The notes beneath the pieces were generated by a model. That model made no database searches, was not told where the DNA came from, and worked only from the letters and a program-made list of their open reading frames with translations. Both the position numbers and the translations under genes were made by a program. Below are positions 25,600 through 34,819 of a stretch of 64,000 nt of DNA, piece after piece; position 1 is the first letter of the stretch, and the number at the start of each line of letters is the position of its first letter. The stretch spans positions 1 through 64,000 of the forward strand of contig NZ_WQLV01000015.1 in NCBI RefSeq assembly GCF_009753675.1. The letters are read 5' to 3'. This DNA is from Parasedimentitalea huanghaiensis. Its GTDB lineage: Bacteria > Pseudomonadota > Alphaproteobacteria > Rhodobacterales > Rhodobacteraceae.

Positions 25600-26523
25600 T
25601 CAATCTTTGCTTTCGCTTGATTGGGCCTGTATGTCGCGCCACAGCCTGTTCAGCGTCGGCTTTGTGTTCTCTTTGTCCCGATAGAGCCGGATCTCCAAAG
25701 TGTGGGAATATTCTTCTCCACCAACCACCGTCATTCGCCCGTCTGCAATTTCGCTTTTACACAGCTCTTGTGGCAGCCAGCCCATGCCAAAGCCCTCCAT
25801 GATCATCGCTTTTACCGAGATGGCCAGAGCGCTTTGATTCACCACCAGCATCTTGGGCCCCTCGATATGCTGCCGTAATGCAAATTCTACCACGGAACGC
25901 AGCGCCGAGACGGTGCCGTAGGACAAGAGCGAAATCGGCTTTTTACTGCCGCGCACCAATGTGTGCAGAGGTCCTTCTGGTCCATTCTTTGACACTGGCA
26001 GAAACGCATCTTCCGTCAAAGTAATGAAGTCGCAGTTGCCAAGTCCCAAGGGCGCAAGTGCATCCATCGAGGGATGCCAGTAGGTCAAAATCACATCGCA
26101 ATAACGCTGCTGTAACGCGGAAACAAATTGATCGGCAGTCCAACCTGTGGAATTCAGATCAATCTCTAGCCCTCCCTCTTCCACCATTGGCGCGATATGG
26201 GTTTTGTAATGAGTCATGTACAGCGATTGCGATGTCGCGAAACGTATGACGTTTTCACCCGCGGTATCAATGACCTGACAACGTTCGAGCGTTTCATCGT
26301 AGGTCCGCAACATAACACGGGCCTGCGCCAGAAAAACCTCGCCAGCTGGAGTCAGGGAGAGTGGTAAAGTTTGGCGATTTATCAACTTGACGCCAAACTC
26401 CTCTTCAAGCGAGCGAATACGCCGGGAGAACGCAGGCTGACTGACATTGCGCTCTTCCGCCGCCCGCGAGAAGTTTTTCTGCGCGACCAAAGCCTCAAAA
26501 TCTCTAAGCCAGGCTATGTCCAC
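25600..26523 (-). CDS. LysR-family transcriptional regulator
   Basis: A 307-residue regulator with an N-terminal helix-turn-helix (LRDFEALVAQKNFSRAAEERNVSQPAFSRRIRSLEE, given here only as a landmark spanning residues 6-41) and an LysR effector-binding domain (about 90-300). The start is a GTG at 26521-26523 with GGAA upstream; no ATG lies near. It sits 30 nt downstream of the Dpp1 ATPase gene on the same strand, so it is likely the last gene of that operon and may sense its substrate. The dihydropyrimidinase operon converges on it from the left. Confidence 0.85.
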   Translation of the reverse strand: MDIAWLRDFEALVAQKNFSRAAEERNVSQPAFSRRIRSLEEEFGVKLINRQTLPLSLTPAGEVFLAQARVMLRTYDETLERCQVIDTAGENVIRFATSQSLYMTHYKTHIAPMVEEGGLEIDLNSTGWTADQFVSALQQRYCDVILTYWHPSMDALAPLGLGNCDFITLTEDAFLPVSKNGPEGPLHTLVRGSKKPISLLSYGTVSALRSVVEFALRQHIEGPKMLVVNQSALAISVKAMIMEGFGMGWLPQELCKSEIADGRMTVVGGEEYSHTLEIRLYRDKENTKPTLNRLWRDIQAQSSESKD

Positions 26524-26553
26524 TTTGTCATTCCGTTCCGCGCGTCCGAGCGA

Positions 26554-27576
26554 TCACCCGTCCAGCCGCTCTTCCTCGACCGCATGGCAGGCAACCAGCG
26601 ACCCATCAGGCTGCTGTATGGGGCGAGGTTGCTCGGCCGAACAACGGCTATTTGCGTGCGCGCAGCGGCTTTCAAACGGACACCCTTTCGGCATATTGAT
26701 CGGCGTCGGAATTTCACCCCGTAGTCTTATATGATTGGGGTGATCATCTTTCAACTGTGGCACAGCCGATAGCAAGGCACGTGTGTAGGGGTGTTTGGGG
26801 TTTTCAAACAGGGTTGCAGTATCGGACAGCTCACAGACCGACCCAAGATAGAGAACCGCAACTTTTGTGCCAAAATGCTGCACAACACTCAGGTCGTGGG
26901 TGATGAACAGATAGGTAAGGCCGCGCTGATCCTTGGCCTCTAGCATCAGGTTCAGGACCTGTGCCTGAATTGAAACATCCAGCGCCGAAATTGGTTCATC
27001 CGCAATGATGAATTCGGGGTCCACCGTCAGCGCACGCGCGATTGCAATTCGTTGCCGCTGACCGCCAGAGAATTCATGCGGGTAGCGGCTTGACCAACTG
27101 GGGTCTACCCCAACAGCGCGCATAACCTCGGCAACTTTGTCGCGCAATTCACCGCGTGACAGGGATGGATTGTGGTATCGCACCGGCTCTTCAAGTGCCT
27201 GCTGGATCGTCATACGTGGATTCAACGATGCATAGGGGTTCTGAAAGATCATCTGCATCTTTTTGCGCAGTGGCATCAAAGTACGGCGTGACCGGTTGTC
27301 AATGCGTTGACCATCATAGTGAATTTCACCAGCACTCGGGTTCAACAATCCTGCGATCAGCCGGGCTACAGTGGATTTTCCGCATCCACTTTCACCAACC
27401 ACACAGAGGGCTTCTCCGGGTGCAACTTGCAGAGAGATATTGTTGACCGCATGAACGGCGCGCTTTTCCCGCACGAACTTGCCGCCACGGAATTTAAGTG
27501 TTTCGAGAAACCCGCGATCAAGTTCGAAGCGTTTTTCAAGATTGCGAATTTCTAACAAAGGCTGAGGGGTCGTCAT
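26554..27576 (-). CDS. Dipeptide/oligopeptide-type ABC transporter ATPase (Dpp1 F subunit)
   Basis: A 340-residue DppF/OppF-type ATPase: Walker A GESGCGKST, Q-loop MIFQNPYASLNPR, signature FSGGQRQRI, Walker B FIIADEPISALD, and the C-terminal oligo_HPY zinc-type segment with CPFESRCAHANSRC. The ATG overlaps the DppD stop by 4 nt. It pairs with the DppD subunit as the heterodimeric motor of the Dpp1 transporter. A GXLxTLxF-type insertion after the start (RGFLETLKFRGG) is usual in this subfamily. Confidence 0.92.
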   Translation of the reverse strand: MTTPQPLLEIRNLEKRFELDRGFLETLKFRGGKFVREKRAVHAVNNISLQVAPGEALCVVGESGCGKSTVARLIAGLLNPSAGEIHYDGQRIDNRSRRTLMPLRKKMQMIFQNPYASLNPRMTIQQALEEPVRYHNPSLSRGELRDKVAEVMRAVGVDPSWSSRYPHEFSGGQRQRIAIARALTVDPEFIIADEPISALDVSIQAQVLNLMLEAKDQRGLTYLFITHDLSVVQHFGTKVAVLYLGSVCELSDTATLFENPKHPYTRALLSAVPQLKDDHPNHIRLRGEIPTPINMPKGCPFESRCAHANSRCSAEQPRPIQQPDGSLVACHAVEEERLDG

Positions 27577-28565
27577 GCCTTGATCTCCTCGGCTTTGTCA
27601 GTGTGTAGTCGGTTTACCTCATGGCAAGCGACCTCGACATTGGCATACTGCACCGTTTCGGGCGCTTCGGTGTGGCAACGGTCTTTTACGAATTCACAAC
27701 GGGGGCTGAATGGGCACCCTTTGGGAATGGCCGTCAATGATGGCATACTGCCAGGAATTTGCTTCAGTCTCTGACCGGGCTTGGTCTGTTGAGGCAGAGC
27801 ATTGATCAACCCTTGAGTATAAGGATGTTGTGGATCGTTGATGATCTCGCGGGTGCGTCCGGCTTCGATAATTCGGCCAGCATACATCACCAGAGTGCGC
27901 TCGGTCATCTGACTGACCACGCCCAGATCGTGGGTGATCAAGATCAACCCGACCTTATTGGATTGGCACAGTTCCAACAACAGTTCCATGATGTCGGCCT
28001 GAATGGTCACATCCAAGGCTGTGGTTGGTTCATCCGCAATGATCAATTGTGGATCCAGCAACAAGGCAATGGCAATGACAATCCGTTGGCGCATCCCGCC
28101 CGATAACTCGTGTGGGTACTGCTCGAGACGATCCTCGGGCGAAGGAATGTAGACTTCGCGCAACTTAACGATCGCAATCTGCTCAGCCTCGGCTTTGCTC
28201 AGCTTGCGGTGGGCCATCAGGGTTTCCACCATCTGCTGTCCGATGGTCAGAACCGGGTTAAGCGTAACCATCGGATCCTGAAAAATCATCGCCATCTTAT
28301 TGCCGCGGATGTTGCGCATTTTGGCTTCGGGCATCTGGACGATGTCATCACCCAGAAACATGATCTTGCCTGAATCTATAAATCCAGGACGACTAAGCAG
28401 GTTCATCAGTGCAAACCCAGTGATGGATTTGCCCGCGCCGGATTCTCCTACAATGCCCAGGCGTTCACCCTTGGCCAGATCAAAACTGATCTGGTTCAGG
28501 GCGGTCACAGTGTTGTCGCGCATGGCGAATTTTACGCTCAGATCGCGTACAGAAAGCAAGGACAT
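27573..28565 (-). CDS. Dipeptide/oligopeptide-type ABC transporter ATPase (Dpp1 D subunit)
   Basis: A 330-residue DppD/OppD-type ATPase: Walker A GESGAGKS, Q-loop MIFQDPMVTLNPV, signature LSGGMRQR, Walker B LIIADEPTTALDV, H-loop LITHDLGVV, and the C-terminal oligo_HPY segment with CPFSPRCEFVKDRC. It lies 5 nt after the DppC gene and overlaps DppF by 4 nt. Membrane-associated in the cytoplasm. Confidence 0.92.
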   Translation of the reverse strand: MSLLSVRDLSVKFAMRDNTVTALNQISFDLAKGERLGIVGESGAGKSITGFALMNLLSRPGFIDSGKIMFLGDDIVQMPEAKMRNIRGNKMAMIFQDPMVTLNPVLTIGQQMVETLMAHRKLSKAEAEQIAIVKLREVYIPSPEDRLEQYPHELSGGMRQRIVIAIALLLDPQLIIADEPTTALDVTIQADIMELLLELCQSNKVGLILITHDLGVVSQMTERTLVMYAGRIIEAGRTREIINDPQHPYTQGLINALPQQTKPGQRLKQIPGSMPSLTAIPKGCPFSPRCEFVKDRCHTEAPETVQYANVEVACHEVNRLHTDKAEEIKA

Positions 28566-28570
28566 CGTGC

Positions 28571-29515
28571 TTATCCTTTGTAAAGTTTGGGGTTCAAGGC
28601 ATCACGCAGCCAGTCACCCAATAGATTGATCACAAGAACCAGAACGACCAGCACGATGCCGGGGATGGCAGTGATCCACCAACTTCCCGAAAAGATATAA
28701 TCGAACCCAGACGAAATCAGCGACCCGAGTGAGGGCTGACTGGGTGGCATGCCCAAACCCAAGAAGGACAGCGATGCCTCGGAAATGATCGCATTGGCCA
28801 CTTGAACCGTTGAGATAACAAAGATCGGCGATAGCGAATTGGGAAGAATATGGCGAACCATAATCCGGCCGGGACCAAACCCCAGCACCCGCGCGCTATC
28901 GACATACTCTTTCTTTTTCTCAGCCAACACTGTTGCCCGTACTGTACGCGCATATTGAGGCCATTCAGCAACGCCAATAACTGCAATCAAGAAGTAGATC
29001 GCATATTGGTTGAATGTCTCAGAGCCAAACATGGCCTGGGTAACAGCCAGGAAGATGATCGCCACCATCAGCGTCGAAAAGGAAAGCTGAATATCAGCTA
29101 GTCGCATCAGAAGACTGTCAGTCCGCCCACCGACATAGCCAGCAATCAGACCAATCGAAATCCCCAGGAACGCTTGCAATACAACGGCACAAATACCGAT
29201 CAGCAGCGAAAGTCGCGTCCCGTAGAGGATTGTTGACCACAGATCGCGGCCCTGATCATCGGTACCAAGTATGAATTGCGCATCGGAACCATCCACCCAA
29301 AGCGGAGGGTATTCGCTATTCATAATGTCGATCTGTCCAAGATCATAGGGATCAAACGGTGCGATCAGCGGTGCAAAAATGGACATGATCGCGATCAACA
29401 GGAAGATCATCAGCGACACAATCGCGACTGGGTTGCGCCGGAAGCTGTAACCGATGTTCGAGTTCCAGACTCGCGACCAGCGCGACGGTTCTGTTGGGGT
29501 GCTCAGGCTGCTCAT
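28571..29515 (-). CDS. Dipeptide/oligopeptide-type ABC transporter permease (Dpp1 C subunit)
   Basis: A 314-residue DppC-type permease with an N-terminal cytoplasmic stretch, a first membrane helix around residues 32-52, an extracytoplasmic segment bearing FILGTDDQGRDLWSTILYGTR, and the permease loop EYVDSARVLGFGPGRIMVRHILPN that docks the ATPase. The ATG overlaps the DppB stop by 4 nt. Forms the channel with the DppB subunit. Confidence 0.92.
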   Translation of the reverse strand: MSSLSTPTEPSRWSRVWNSNIGYSFRRNPVAIVSLMIFLLIAIMSIFAPLIAPFDPYDLGQIDIMNSEYPPLWVDGSDAQFILGTDDQGRDLWSTILYGTRLSLLIGICAVVLQAFLGISIGLIAGYVGGRTDSLLMRLADIQLSFSTLMVAIIFLAVTQAMFGSETFNQYAIYFLIAVIGVAEWPQYARTVRATVLAEKKKEYVDSARVLGFGPGRIMVRHILPNSLSPIFVISTVQVANAIISEASLSFLGLGMPPSQPSLGSLISSGFDYIFSGSWWITAIPGIVLVVLVLVINLLGDWLRDALNPKLYKG

Positions 29516-30492
29516 GCGCCCATCCTCGCAAGATTGACAGTTGGATTGACCAGCCCATAGATCAGGTCAACAATTGTATTAGTGACAACAAAGATGAACC
29601 CAACAACGATGAGGTAGGCCACAATGAGGGGGGTGTCGACGCGGTTCACGGCTTCAAGGAACATGAAGCCCATGCCGGGCCACTGAAACACGGTTTCGGT
29701 CAAGATAGTGTAGGCCACCATCGTTCCGATCTGCACACCGCCGACGGTGATTACCGGCAGCAACGTGTTTTTAAGTGCATGAACAAAGTAGATGCGCCAG
29801 GGCCTGATGCCCTTAGCTTTGGCATATTTGACGTATTCGCTTTGCAGCACTTCCATCATTTCAGCCCGGATCAAACGCACGAACAGTGGCAACATGATCG
29901 AAGCAAGTGCGACGGAGGGCAGCAGAATATGCATCCAGCCATCTACTGTGGCAAAGTTTGTTTCCCATGGCCCAAAGACATGTACAATTTCGCCACGTCC
30001 GTAAGATGGAAACCAGCCATACTCGACAGAAAACACAAAGATCATCAGAATTGCCGTCAAAAACACTGGGATCGAAATGCCAATAATCGATACGCCCATG
30101 ACAATGCGACTTAGAATCGTATTGGGGTAGATTGCAGTATAGACACCGACAGGGATCGACAGACCGATGATGATGATTGTTGCCCCGAGAACAAGTTCCA
30201 TAGTTGCCGGGAGTTTTTTGAGGATCACATCAAGCGCTGGCTCTTTGAAGAAGTAGCTGGTTCCCAGATCGCCTTGCAATGCATTGCCTGCAAATCGCAG
30301 ATACTGGGTCAGGAAACTGTCATTTAGTCCCAGTTCGTCGCGCAGCTCTTGGCGAACCTCTTCGCTCACGGACTGTCCGACAAGTTCACGTAGCGGATCG
30401 CCGAGATTGTCCTGAATTGCAAAGCCGATCAACGAGATGACGAACATCACCGCAATCGCCTGAAACACGCGTTTCACAAGGTAAGCGAACAT
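29512..30492 (-). CDS. Dipeptide/oligopeptide-type ABC transporter permease (Dpp1 B subunit)
   Basis: A 326-residue DppB-type permease beginning MFAYLVKRVFQAI, with about six membrane helices. It has the LGTSYFFKEPALDVILKKLPAT segment and the docking loop KYAKAKGIRPWRIYFVHALKN, ending in the usual DLIYGLVNP. The ATG at 30490-30492 is preferred because the upstream part of the open frame has no family match. It is separated from the binding-protein gene by a strong terminator-like hairpin. Confidence 0.92.
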   Translation of the reverse strand: MFAYLVKRVFQAIAVMFVISLIGFAIQDNLGDPLRELVGQSVSEEVRQELRDELGLNDSFLTQYLRFAGNALQGDLGTSYFFKEPALDVILKKLPATMELVLGATIIIIGLSIPVGVYTAIYPNTILSRIVMGVSIIGISIPVFLTAILMIFVFSVEYGWFPSYGRGEIVHVFGPWETNFATVDGWMHILLPSVALASIMLPLFVRLIRAEMMEVLQSEYVKYAKAKGIRPWRIYFVHALKNTLLPVITVGGVQIGTMVAYTILTETVFQWPGMGFMFLEAVNRVDTPLIVAYLIVVGFIFVVTNTIVDLIYGLVNPTVNLARMGA

Positions 30493-30582
30493 GCTTTCAT
30501 ACCTTTCTGGGGGTATTGTTATTGGGCAATATGCCTTCCTCCCCACCGAGCAGGAAGCATAGCCATAAAGAAATCTGGTAGG

Positions 30583-30619
30583 AAAAAACCGGAGCAGGTC
30601 AATCGAGCCTGCCCCGGTT
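30583..30619 (-). terminator. Strong hairpin with U-run between Dpp1 A and B genes
   Basis: On the minus strand a 12-bp stem (AACCGGGGCAGG/CCTGCTCCGGTT, one G-U pair) with a 9-nt loop is followed by TTTTTTCC, starting 10 nt after the binding-protein stop. It should terminate most transcripts and so favour high binding-protein levels. Confidence 0.75.
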
Positions 30620-30629
30620 AGAGAGATCC

Positions 30630-32186
30630 TTAGTCGACGACGAGGTCACCGAAGTAAGGGAAGTTCAGCGCGTTCACGATCTTGTCAGCGTGAACACCTT
30701 TGCGGGCACCCCAAGCGAGGTTCTGCCAATGCAGCGGAATGAAAGCGGCCTCATTGTAGAGGATGGTTTCCATCTGCTGCAGCATTTCGGCGCGCTTACC
30801 GGAATCTGTTTCAGCGTTGGCCTTAGCCATCAGCATGTCCGCCTCGGCGTTACAGAAGTTACCAGAGTTGTACTGGCCATTGCCGGTTTCTGCGTCGGCA
30901 CAGTGGCTCAGGAACTGGTGGAAGTTAGCCGAATCTTCGGTGTCCGAATGCCAGCCGATCATCATCATGTCTGCTGCGCGCTCATCAAATGCAGGCCAGT
31001 ACTGGGCCTTGGGCATTGTTTGCAGATCAACCTTGATGTTGATTTTTGCAAGCATTGACGCAACAGCCTGAGCGATTTTGTCATCGTTCACATAGCGGTT
31101 GTTTGGCGCCATCATGGTGATTTCGAACCCATCCGCATAGCCAGCTTCGGCCATTAGAGCCTTGGCTTTTTCAACGTCGAAACGTGGGGCCAAATCAGGA
31201 TTGTGACCAAGATAGCCAGCTGGGCTAGCCTGGGCGCCGACAGTACCAAATCCACGCATGATGCGGTCAACGATACCAGCGTTGTTCACGGCATAATCGA
31301 TAGCCTGACGTACACGTACATCTTTCAACGCTTCTACACGCTCTTGGTTCATCTGGAAGGTAATGATCCGGGTGCCGGGCATTGTGATCAGGTCGGTGCT
31401 TTCGTTTTCGTCAACACGTGCCAGATCGGTGGGCGGGACCGGCGCGATGAAATCAACATCGCCAGACAACAAAGCGGCCACACGGGTTGGGCTTTCTTTG
31501 ATCGGGGTCAGGATGATTTGGTCGACGTTACCAGCGGTTTCGGTGTCCCAGTAGCCGTCAAAACGGTCAAACACCATTTTAACACCTTGCTCACGCTCGC
31601 TGACGACGAACGGGCCAGTACCGGAAACATTGCGCGACGCAAAGCTATCACCATGCTTAACCAGCTCCGAGCGATCCTTGCCGTCATCGGTGGTGCCAGA
31701 ATAGAACTTGCTGTCCATTGGGAAGATGTACGTTACCGTATGCAACACCAATGGATAAGGCTCGGATGTGATCAGGTCAAAGGTATGATCATCGATCACC
31801 TTCACATCGGTGAACAGGCTGAAAATACCCTTGAAGTCAGGGCTTTCTTTCAGGCGATCAAATGTCCAGTCGACATCAGTCGCTGTCATCACGTTGCCGG
31901 AATGGAATTTAACACCACTACGCAGGTGAAACCGTGTGGTTGTTGCGTCGATCTGTTCCCAGCTCTCGGCCAAACGAGGTTCGAACTGCAGGTCCTGAGT
32001 CCAGCGCACTAATGGGTCAAATGACATATGTGAAAACTGGAGTGTTCCCCCAGACAATTGCTCGTGCGGGTCCAGCGAAACTGGATCTGCGTCATAAGCA
32101 ACTTTGACTGTGACGTCAGCCTGAGCCACTGCACCAAATGTGAGTGACATCACGCCTGCCGCAGCTATGCGGATAAATTTGTTCAT
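30630..32186 (-). CDS. Family 5 extracellular solute-binding protein (Dpp1 A)
   Basis: A 518-residue periplasmic binding protein of the peptide/nickel/opine family. The signal peptide (MNKFIRIAAAGVMSLTFGAV, ending AQA) is followed by DADPVSLDPHEQLSGGT, RLAESWEQIDATTTRFHLR, GVKFHSGNVMTATDVDWTFDR and, later, AKALMAEAGYADGF. The ATG at 32184-32186 has GGAGGG 5 nt upstream. The later segment is nearly identical to the Dpp2 binding protein at 36054-37607, so the two probably share ancestry and ligand type. The ligand could be a peptide, opine or heterocycle. Confidence 0.9.
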   Translation of the reverse strand: MNKFIRIAAAGVMSLTFGAVAQADVTVKVAYDADPVSLDPHEQLSGGTLQFSHMSFDPLVRWTQDLQFEPRLAESWEQIDATTTRFHLRSGVKFHSGNVMTATDVDWTFDRLKESPDFKGIFSLFTDVKVIDDHTFDLITSEPYPLVLHTVTYIFPMDSKFYSGTTDDGKDRSELVKHGDSFASRNVSGTGPFVVSEREQGVKMVFDRFDGYWDTETAGNVDQIILTPIKESPTRVAALLSGDVDFIAPVPPTDLARVDENESTDLITMPGTRIITFQMNQERVEALKDVRVRQAIDYAVNNAGIVDRIMRGFGTVGAQASPAGYLGHNPDLAPRFDVEKAKALMAEAGYADGFEITMMAPNNRYVNDDKIAQAVASMLAKINIKVDLQTMPKAQYWPAFDERAADMMMIGWHSDTEDSANFHQFLSHCADAETGNGQYNSGNFCNAEADMLMAKANAETDSGKRAEMLQQMETILYNEAAFIPLHWQNLAWGARKGVHADKIVNALNFPYFGDLVVD

Positions 32187-32532
32187 TGTTCCCTCCATTT
32201 CGGATGCCCATATTGGCGTCCTGAATCTGTGCCAGTTACCTAAGGCACCAAGCCAGTCTTCGGCCAATGCCAATTTCAAATCGCCCATGCAAAACAAGTA
32301 TACAGTGCAGGAGGACGCAATTTTGTCTTTAGGTTGAATGTATTAGGCCTGAAGCGTTTTCAGCCTGAACGTGGGGATGAACCAATTGGTGCTACTCATC
32401 CAAGATGAAATCAACACCTGCGTACAGCTGTGGAAAAGGTCCAGCGACGATGGGCCATGATCTACACGCCATCTTTTCAAGAAGACTAAAGTGTTGCGTC
32501 GATCCGTTGAAACCGCCGGATTAAGTGAGCTT
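32187..32532. other. Gene-free spacer upstream of Dpp1 A
   Basis: 346 nt between the YczE-like gene and the Dpp1 binding protein, both on the minus strand. It must carry the Dpp1 promoter. A small imperfect hairpin (AGGCcTGAA/TTCAGCCT, about 32345-32364) without a U-run is the only structure noted. No protein or RNA gene seen. Confidence 0.4.
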
Positions 32533-33225
32533 TCACTTGGTGCTCAGTTCAGAACTTTCGAGTTTTCCAAATGCAATTTTTAGACCGTACATGCTCGCTG
32601 CAACAGATGGTCCAATTCCCAAAGCGAATAAGACTGTGCCGAAGCCGACGCTGCCTCCTAGGGTCCATCCGAAGACTACCACCATCAGTTCAAGACCACT
32701 GCGTACCCATGCAATAGGTAGGCTTGTCATACTTTGCAGTCCTGTCATCAATCCATCTCGTGGGCCAGGGCCCAGATTTGCAATGAGATATAGACCACCA
32801 CCAAATCCGGTGACCAAAACTCCAATAATGGCGACCCCGATTTGCAAGACAAGGTTATCAAAAGTGGGCAAATACGGCAGTAGGAAGTCGAGAACCAAAG
32901 CAATGATAATGACATTCAGAACGGTTCCCATGCCTGGTGTTTGTCTGAGTGGAATCCAACACAGCAAAACAAATAGACTGGTCACAAAAGTAGCGAGCCC
33001 AATGCTCCATCCTGTAACATGGGTGATACCTTGAGCAAAAACCGTCCACGGGCTTACCCCAACACCTGATGCGATAAGCAAGGCCTCTCCCAGGCCAAAA
33101 AGAGTGAGGCCAACCACAAGAAAGAATATGGACGCAAATGAAGGCGTTAATGTAAATGCATTCGGCGAGCTCCAAGAGAGAACAGGCACTTCTTTAACGG
33201 ACAGAAAGCGGGGCATTAAAATCAT
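32533..33225 (-). CDS. YczE/YitT-like integral membrane protein
   Basis: A 230-residue protein with about five hydrophobic helices; it resembles the YczE family (FGLGEALLIASGVGVSPWTVFAQG and NLGPGPRDGLMTGL are the family-like segments). No enzymatic motif. Its function is unknown; members are often next to transporters or regulators. It is 58 nt downstream of the hydantoinase gene on the same strand, so it may be co-transcribed and could help move a substrate or product. The ATG at 33225 has a weak ribosome site; the ATG three codons later is an alternative. Confidence 0.65.
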   Translation of the reverse strand: MILMPRFLSVKEVPVLSWSSPNAFTLTPSFASIFFLVVGLTLFGLGEALLIASGVGVSPWTVFAQGITHVTGWSIGLATFVTSLFVLLCWIPLRQTPGMGTVLNVIIIALVLDFLLPYLPTFDNLVLQIGVAIIGVLVTGFGGGLYLIANLGPGPRDGLMTGLQSMTSLPIAWVRSGLELMVVVFGWTLGGSVGFGTVLFALGIGPSVAASMYGLKIAFGKLESSELSTK

Positions 33226-33283
33226 TTTTGTTTTCTCTTGAAGTTATGTCTGTCGGCTATCGAAGAAACGGTCTGGCAAATGA

Positions 33284-34681
33284 TCAGTTTGAGCGTGAAT
33301 CCATGCTTAGCCACTCCCCAGATCCCGGTTCGGCAACGCATGTGCCATCAGTCACGATGAGCCGACCCTTGGACAGTACGGTTATTGGCGCGCCTACAAT
33401 AGTTGTCCCCTCGTAGGGGTTATAGCCGACATTGTCATGCAAATCGTTGGCCTGATAGGTTTTGGCCAGGGTTGGGTCCCAGATTGCGATGTCCGCATCA
33501 AACCCCTCTGCGATCTGCCCCTTATTGTGCAATCCGAACGCCCGTGCGGGTGCGGTTGCGGTCAGCTCTACAAATGCCTCAATTCCCATGCGGCCTTCGC
33601 TCACCATCGCGTTGAACATCAGGGGTAGCCGGGTCTCGAGCCCCGGCATGCCGTTGGCGATCCGATTGAAAGGTGCGTCAGCGCCATTGGCGAACTTGCC
33701 GATGTCGTCCATGCGATACGGGGCGTGGTCAGAAGTGACCAGTTGGATGGTCCCATCCGCAATTGCCTCCCACAAAGCCTCCTGATCGTCGGGTGTTCGT
33801 TGCGGCGGTGAACACATGAAACGGGCAGGGTCTTCACGCTCCAGAATATCGACCGTCATGAACAGGTAATGTGGACAGGTTTCTGCCTGCACATCGACAC
33901 CACGGGCGCGGGCGCGCCGAATGATGTCGGCCCCTTCACGGGTAGAGACATGAAAGATCATGATCCGTGCGCCGGTAAACTCGGAAAACCGACACATACG
34001 CTCTATGGCTTCAATTTCTGCCTCGCGAGGGTGGGAGGCCGCATGATATTTCGGCGCTGTCTTGCCCTGTGCCAACAGCTTCTCCGTCATGTTGCGGATC
34101 AAACCGTCATTCTCGGCGTGAAAACAGACAAGTGCGTTGTCCCGCTTGGCTAAATCAAGAAGATCGAGGATGGATTTGTCATCCTGGCGCACTTTGTCGT
34201 AAGTGGTGAATATCTTAATTGAGCGGTGGCCTTGAGCAATCAGCTCCGGGATATCATGCGTCAGGTTTTCGTTTCCGGTGTCGGCGACGATCATGTGGAA
34301 TGCGTAATCGATCACCGCTCCGGTTTTGGCCAGCACCGCATAGTCTGCGACGACGTTGCGCATCTTTTGGCCCGGATGTTGCGCCGCGAACGAAATAACT
34401 GATGTGGTGCCACCAAACGCGGCAGAGCATGTTGCGCTCTTAAACGTGTCGGCATTCATCAGCCCCGCGCCCGAGATCTGCTCGATGTGACAATGGGTAT
34501 CAACGCCGCCTGGCAAAACAAGGAGGCCGCGTGCATCAATTTCTGTTTCGGCCGAGCCTGAAAGTTCATTCGCGATGGCCATGATCTTGCCTTGGGTGAC
34601 AGCGATGTCTGCGGTTTGAATGCCCTGCGCGGTGACAGCTGTGCCGCCCCGGATTATGACGTCGAATTTTTTGTTTTGCAT
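33284..34681 (-). CDS. D-hydantoinase/dihydropyrimidinase-type amidohydrolase
   Basis: A 465-residue cyclic amidohydrolase. Metal ligands His63 and His65 (GGVDTHCHIEQ), carboxylated Lys155 (RSIKIFTTYDKV), later His in IMIFHVSTREG, and the catalytic Asp in TSDHAPYRM. It has HxHxEQ where the first enzyme (24069-25487) has HxHxDQ. The ATG has GAGGT 6 nt upstream. It is divergent from a GntR regulator that has shared GTATTCC...GTGTATACC sites, so it is probably co-regulated with the Dpp2 operon. Ring-opening of a hydantoin-type compound is likely; D- or L-selectivity is not readable. Confidence 0.85.
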   Translation of the reverse strand: MQNKKFDVIIRGGTAVTAQGIQTADIAVTQGKIMAIANELSGSAETEIDARGLLVLPGGVDTHCHIEQISGAGLMNADTFKSATCSAAFGGTTSVISFAAQHPGQKMRNVVADYAVLAKTGAVIDYAFHMIVADTGNENLTHDIPELIAQGHRSIKIFTTYDKVRQDDKSILDLLDLAKRDNALVCFHAENDGLIRNMTEKLLAQGKTAPKYHAASHPREAEIEAIERMCRFSEFTGARIMIFHVSTREGADIIRRARARGVDVQAETCPHYLFMTVDILEREDPARFMCSPPQRTPDDQEALWEAIADGTIQLVTSDHAPYRMDDIGKFANGADAPFNRIANGMPGLETRLPLMFNAMVSEGRMGIEAFVELTATAPARAFGLHNKGQIAEGFDADIAIWDPTLAKTYQANDLHDNVGYNPYEGTTIVGAPITVLSKGRLIVTDGTCVAEPGSGEWLSMDSRSN

Positions 34682-34733
34682 GCAGACCTCGGCGTTGAAT
34701 TTGACTATGGGTATACTATTAGCTCAAGTCTCG

Positions 34734-34757
34734 GTATTCCATGTGTATACCGATGCA
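34734..34757. promoter_or_regulatory. Putative GntR site A (hydantoinase/gntR promoter)
   Basis: GTATTCC followed by ATGTGTATACC and then GATGCA. The same arrangement recurs at 35517-35541 ahead of the glyoxalase-fold gene. A GTATAC core also occurs at 34711-34716. Shared sites on both sides of the gntR gene suggest its regulon. Confidence 0.5.
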
Positions 34758-34819
34758 CCATCTTTAAGGACAATTTGTGGATTTGTACCACAAATTTCTT
34801 CGCCATCGGGAGAAATGAC

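Noticed and set aside
31203-32012. 269-codon antisense frame over the Dpp1 binding protein
   Set aside because: Shadow frame; the minus-strand binding protein is unmistakable.
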